Positions 31,065-31,093 of a stretch of DNA of 31,093 nucleotides are shown piece after piece (position 1 is the first letter of the stretch; every line of letters begins with the position of its first letter). The notes beneath the pieces are model-generated. The model was not told where the DNA came from. It saw only the letters and a list, made by a program, of their open reading frames with translations, and did not search any database. Source of the stretch: Halanaerobium sp041694515 (lineage in GTDB: Bacteria > Bacillota > Halanaerobiia > Halanaerobiales > Halanaerobiaceae); contig JASMSZ010000155.1 in NCBI GenBank assembly GCA_041694515.1, positions 1 to 31,093 of the forward strand, given 5' to 3'. The position numbers and the translations under genes were made by a program.

Positions 31065-31093
31065 CCAAAAAAGTATCTACTCATTTATCAATA
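31045..31093 (+). CDS. Probable insertion-sequence transposase, N-terminal fragment
   Basis: ATG 31045 opens a frame that runs off the window after 16 codons (MNIISENQKSIYSFIN). AAGGA lies about 10 bases upstream. The Asn/Lys/Ile-rich start and the inverted-repeat-controlled promoter resemble those of IS4-type elements in related Firmicutes, but 16 residues cannot prove it. Its position straight after an orphan riboswitch fits an insertion. Confidence 0.45.
   Translation, partial: MNIISENQKSIYSFIN

Overview
The window looks like chromosome of a low-GC, anaerobic, fermentative Firmicute. A halophilic Halanaerobiales member (Halanaerobium-like) is my best guess. The basis is AT-rich intergenic DNA, strong AGGAGG ribosome sites, TTG starts, a complete [FeFe]-hydrogenase maturation set, a YqhD-type alcohol dehydrogenase, a large Mrp-type Na+/H+ antiporter operon, and TAXI-TRAP, SulP and SLC13 transporters. 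This is inference from gene content; no rRNA or tRNA gene is present to anchor it.

Layout. 1-161 is the 3' end of a LarA-like gene. 351-3298 is a two-gene envelope/phosphodiester unit: an LTA-synthase-family sulfatase overlapping a membrane-anchored glycerophosphodiesterase that appears to start at ATT. 3462-11689 is one tight plus-strand run: alcohol dehydrogenase, then mrpE-F-G, a DUF4040/MbhD-like subunit, an MbhE-MnhB fusion, mrpC and three tandem large antiporter subunits. 11785-16802 holds unrelated metabolic or signalling genes (M20 amidohydrolase, REC-GGDEF, AlaA-type aminotransferase, secreted thermonuclease, ThuA-like protein), closed by a terminator. 16954-20492 (minus) is a TAXI-TRAP uptake operon: binding protein, DUF1850 protein, fused permease. 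20949-25503 is a hydrogenase-maturation block (TM1266-family regulator, hydG, hydF, hydE) with no hydrogenase structural gene, and its gaps hold several large inverted repeats. 25617-27368 (minus) is a SulP-STAS transporter. 27723-29657 is an AT-rich SLC13/TrkA-C permease that looks foreign, followed by a broken ORF. The right end holds two TPP riboswitches: one controls thiT; the other is now followed by its own terminator and the start of what looks like an insertion-sequence transposase.

How it fits together: the window encodes ion-gradient machinery (Mrp), fermentative redox disposal (alcohol dehydrogenase, H-cluster assembly), gradient-driven uptake (TRAP, SLC13, SulP) and thiamine uptake under riboswitch control. 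The least ordinary material lies in non-coding structure: ATT initiation, a stem-loop between Shine-Dalgarno and start codon, a 219-nt nested palindrome between hydG and hydF, a dispersed GTACC/GGTAC repeat family, a perfect 28-bp inverted repeat before the SLC13 gene, an orphan riboswitch, and interleaved inverted repeats over the transposase start.
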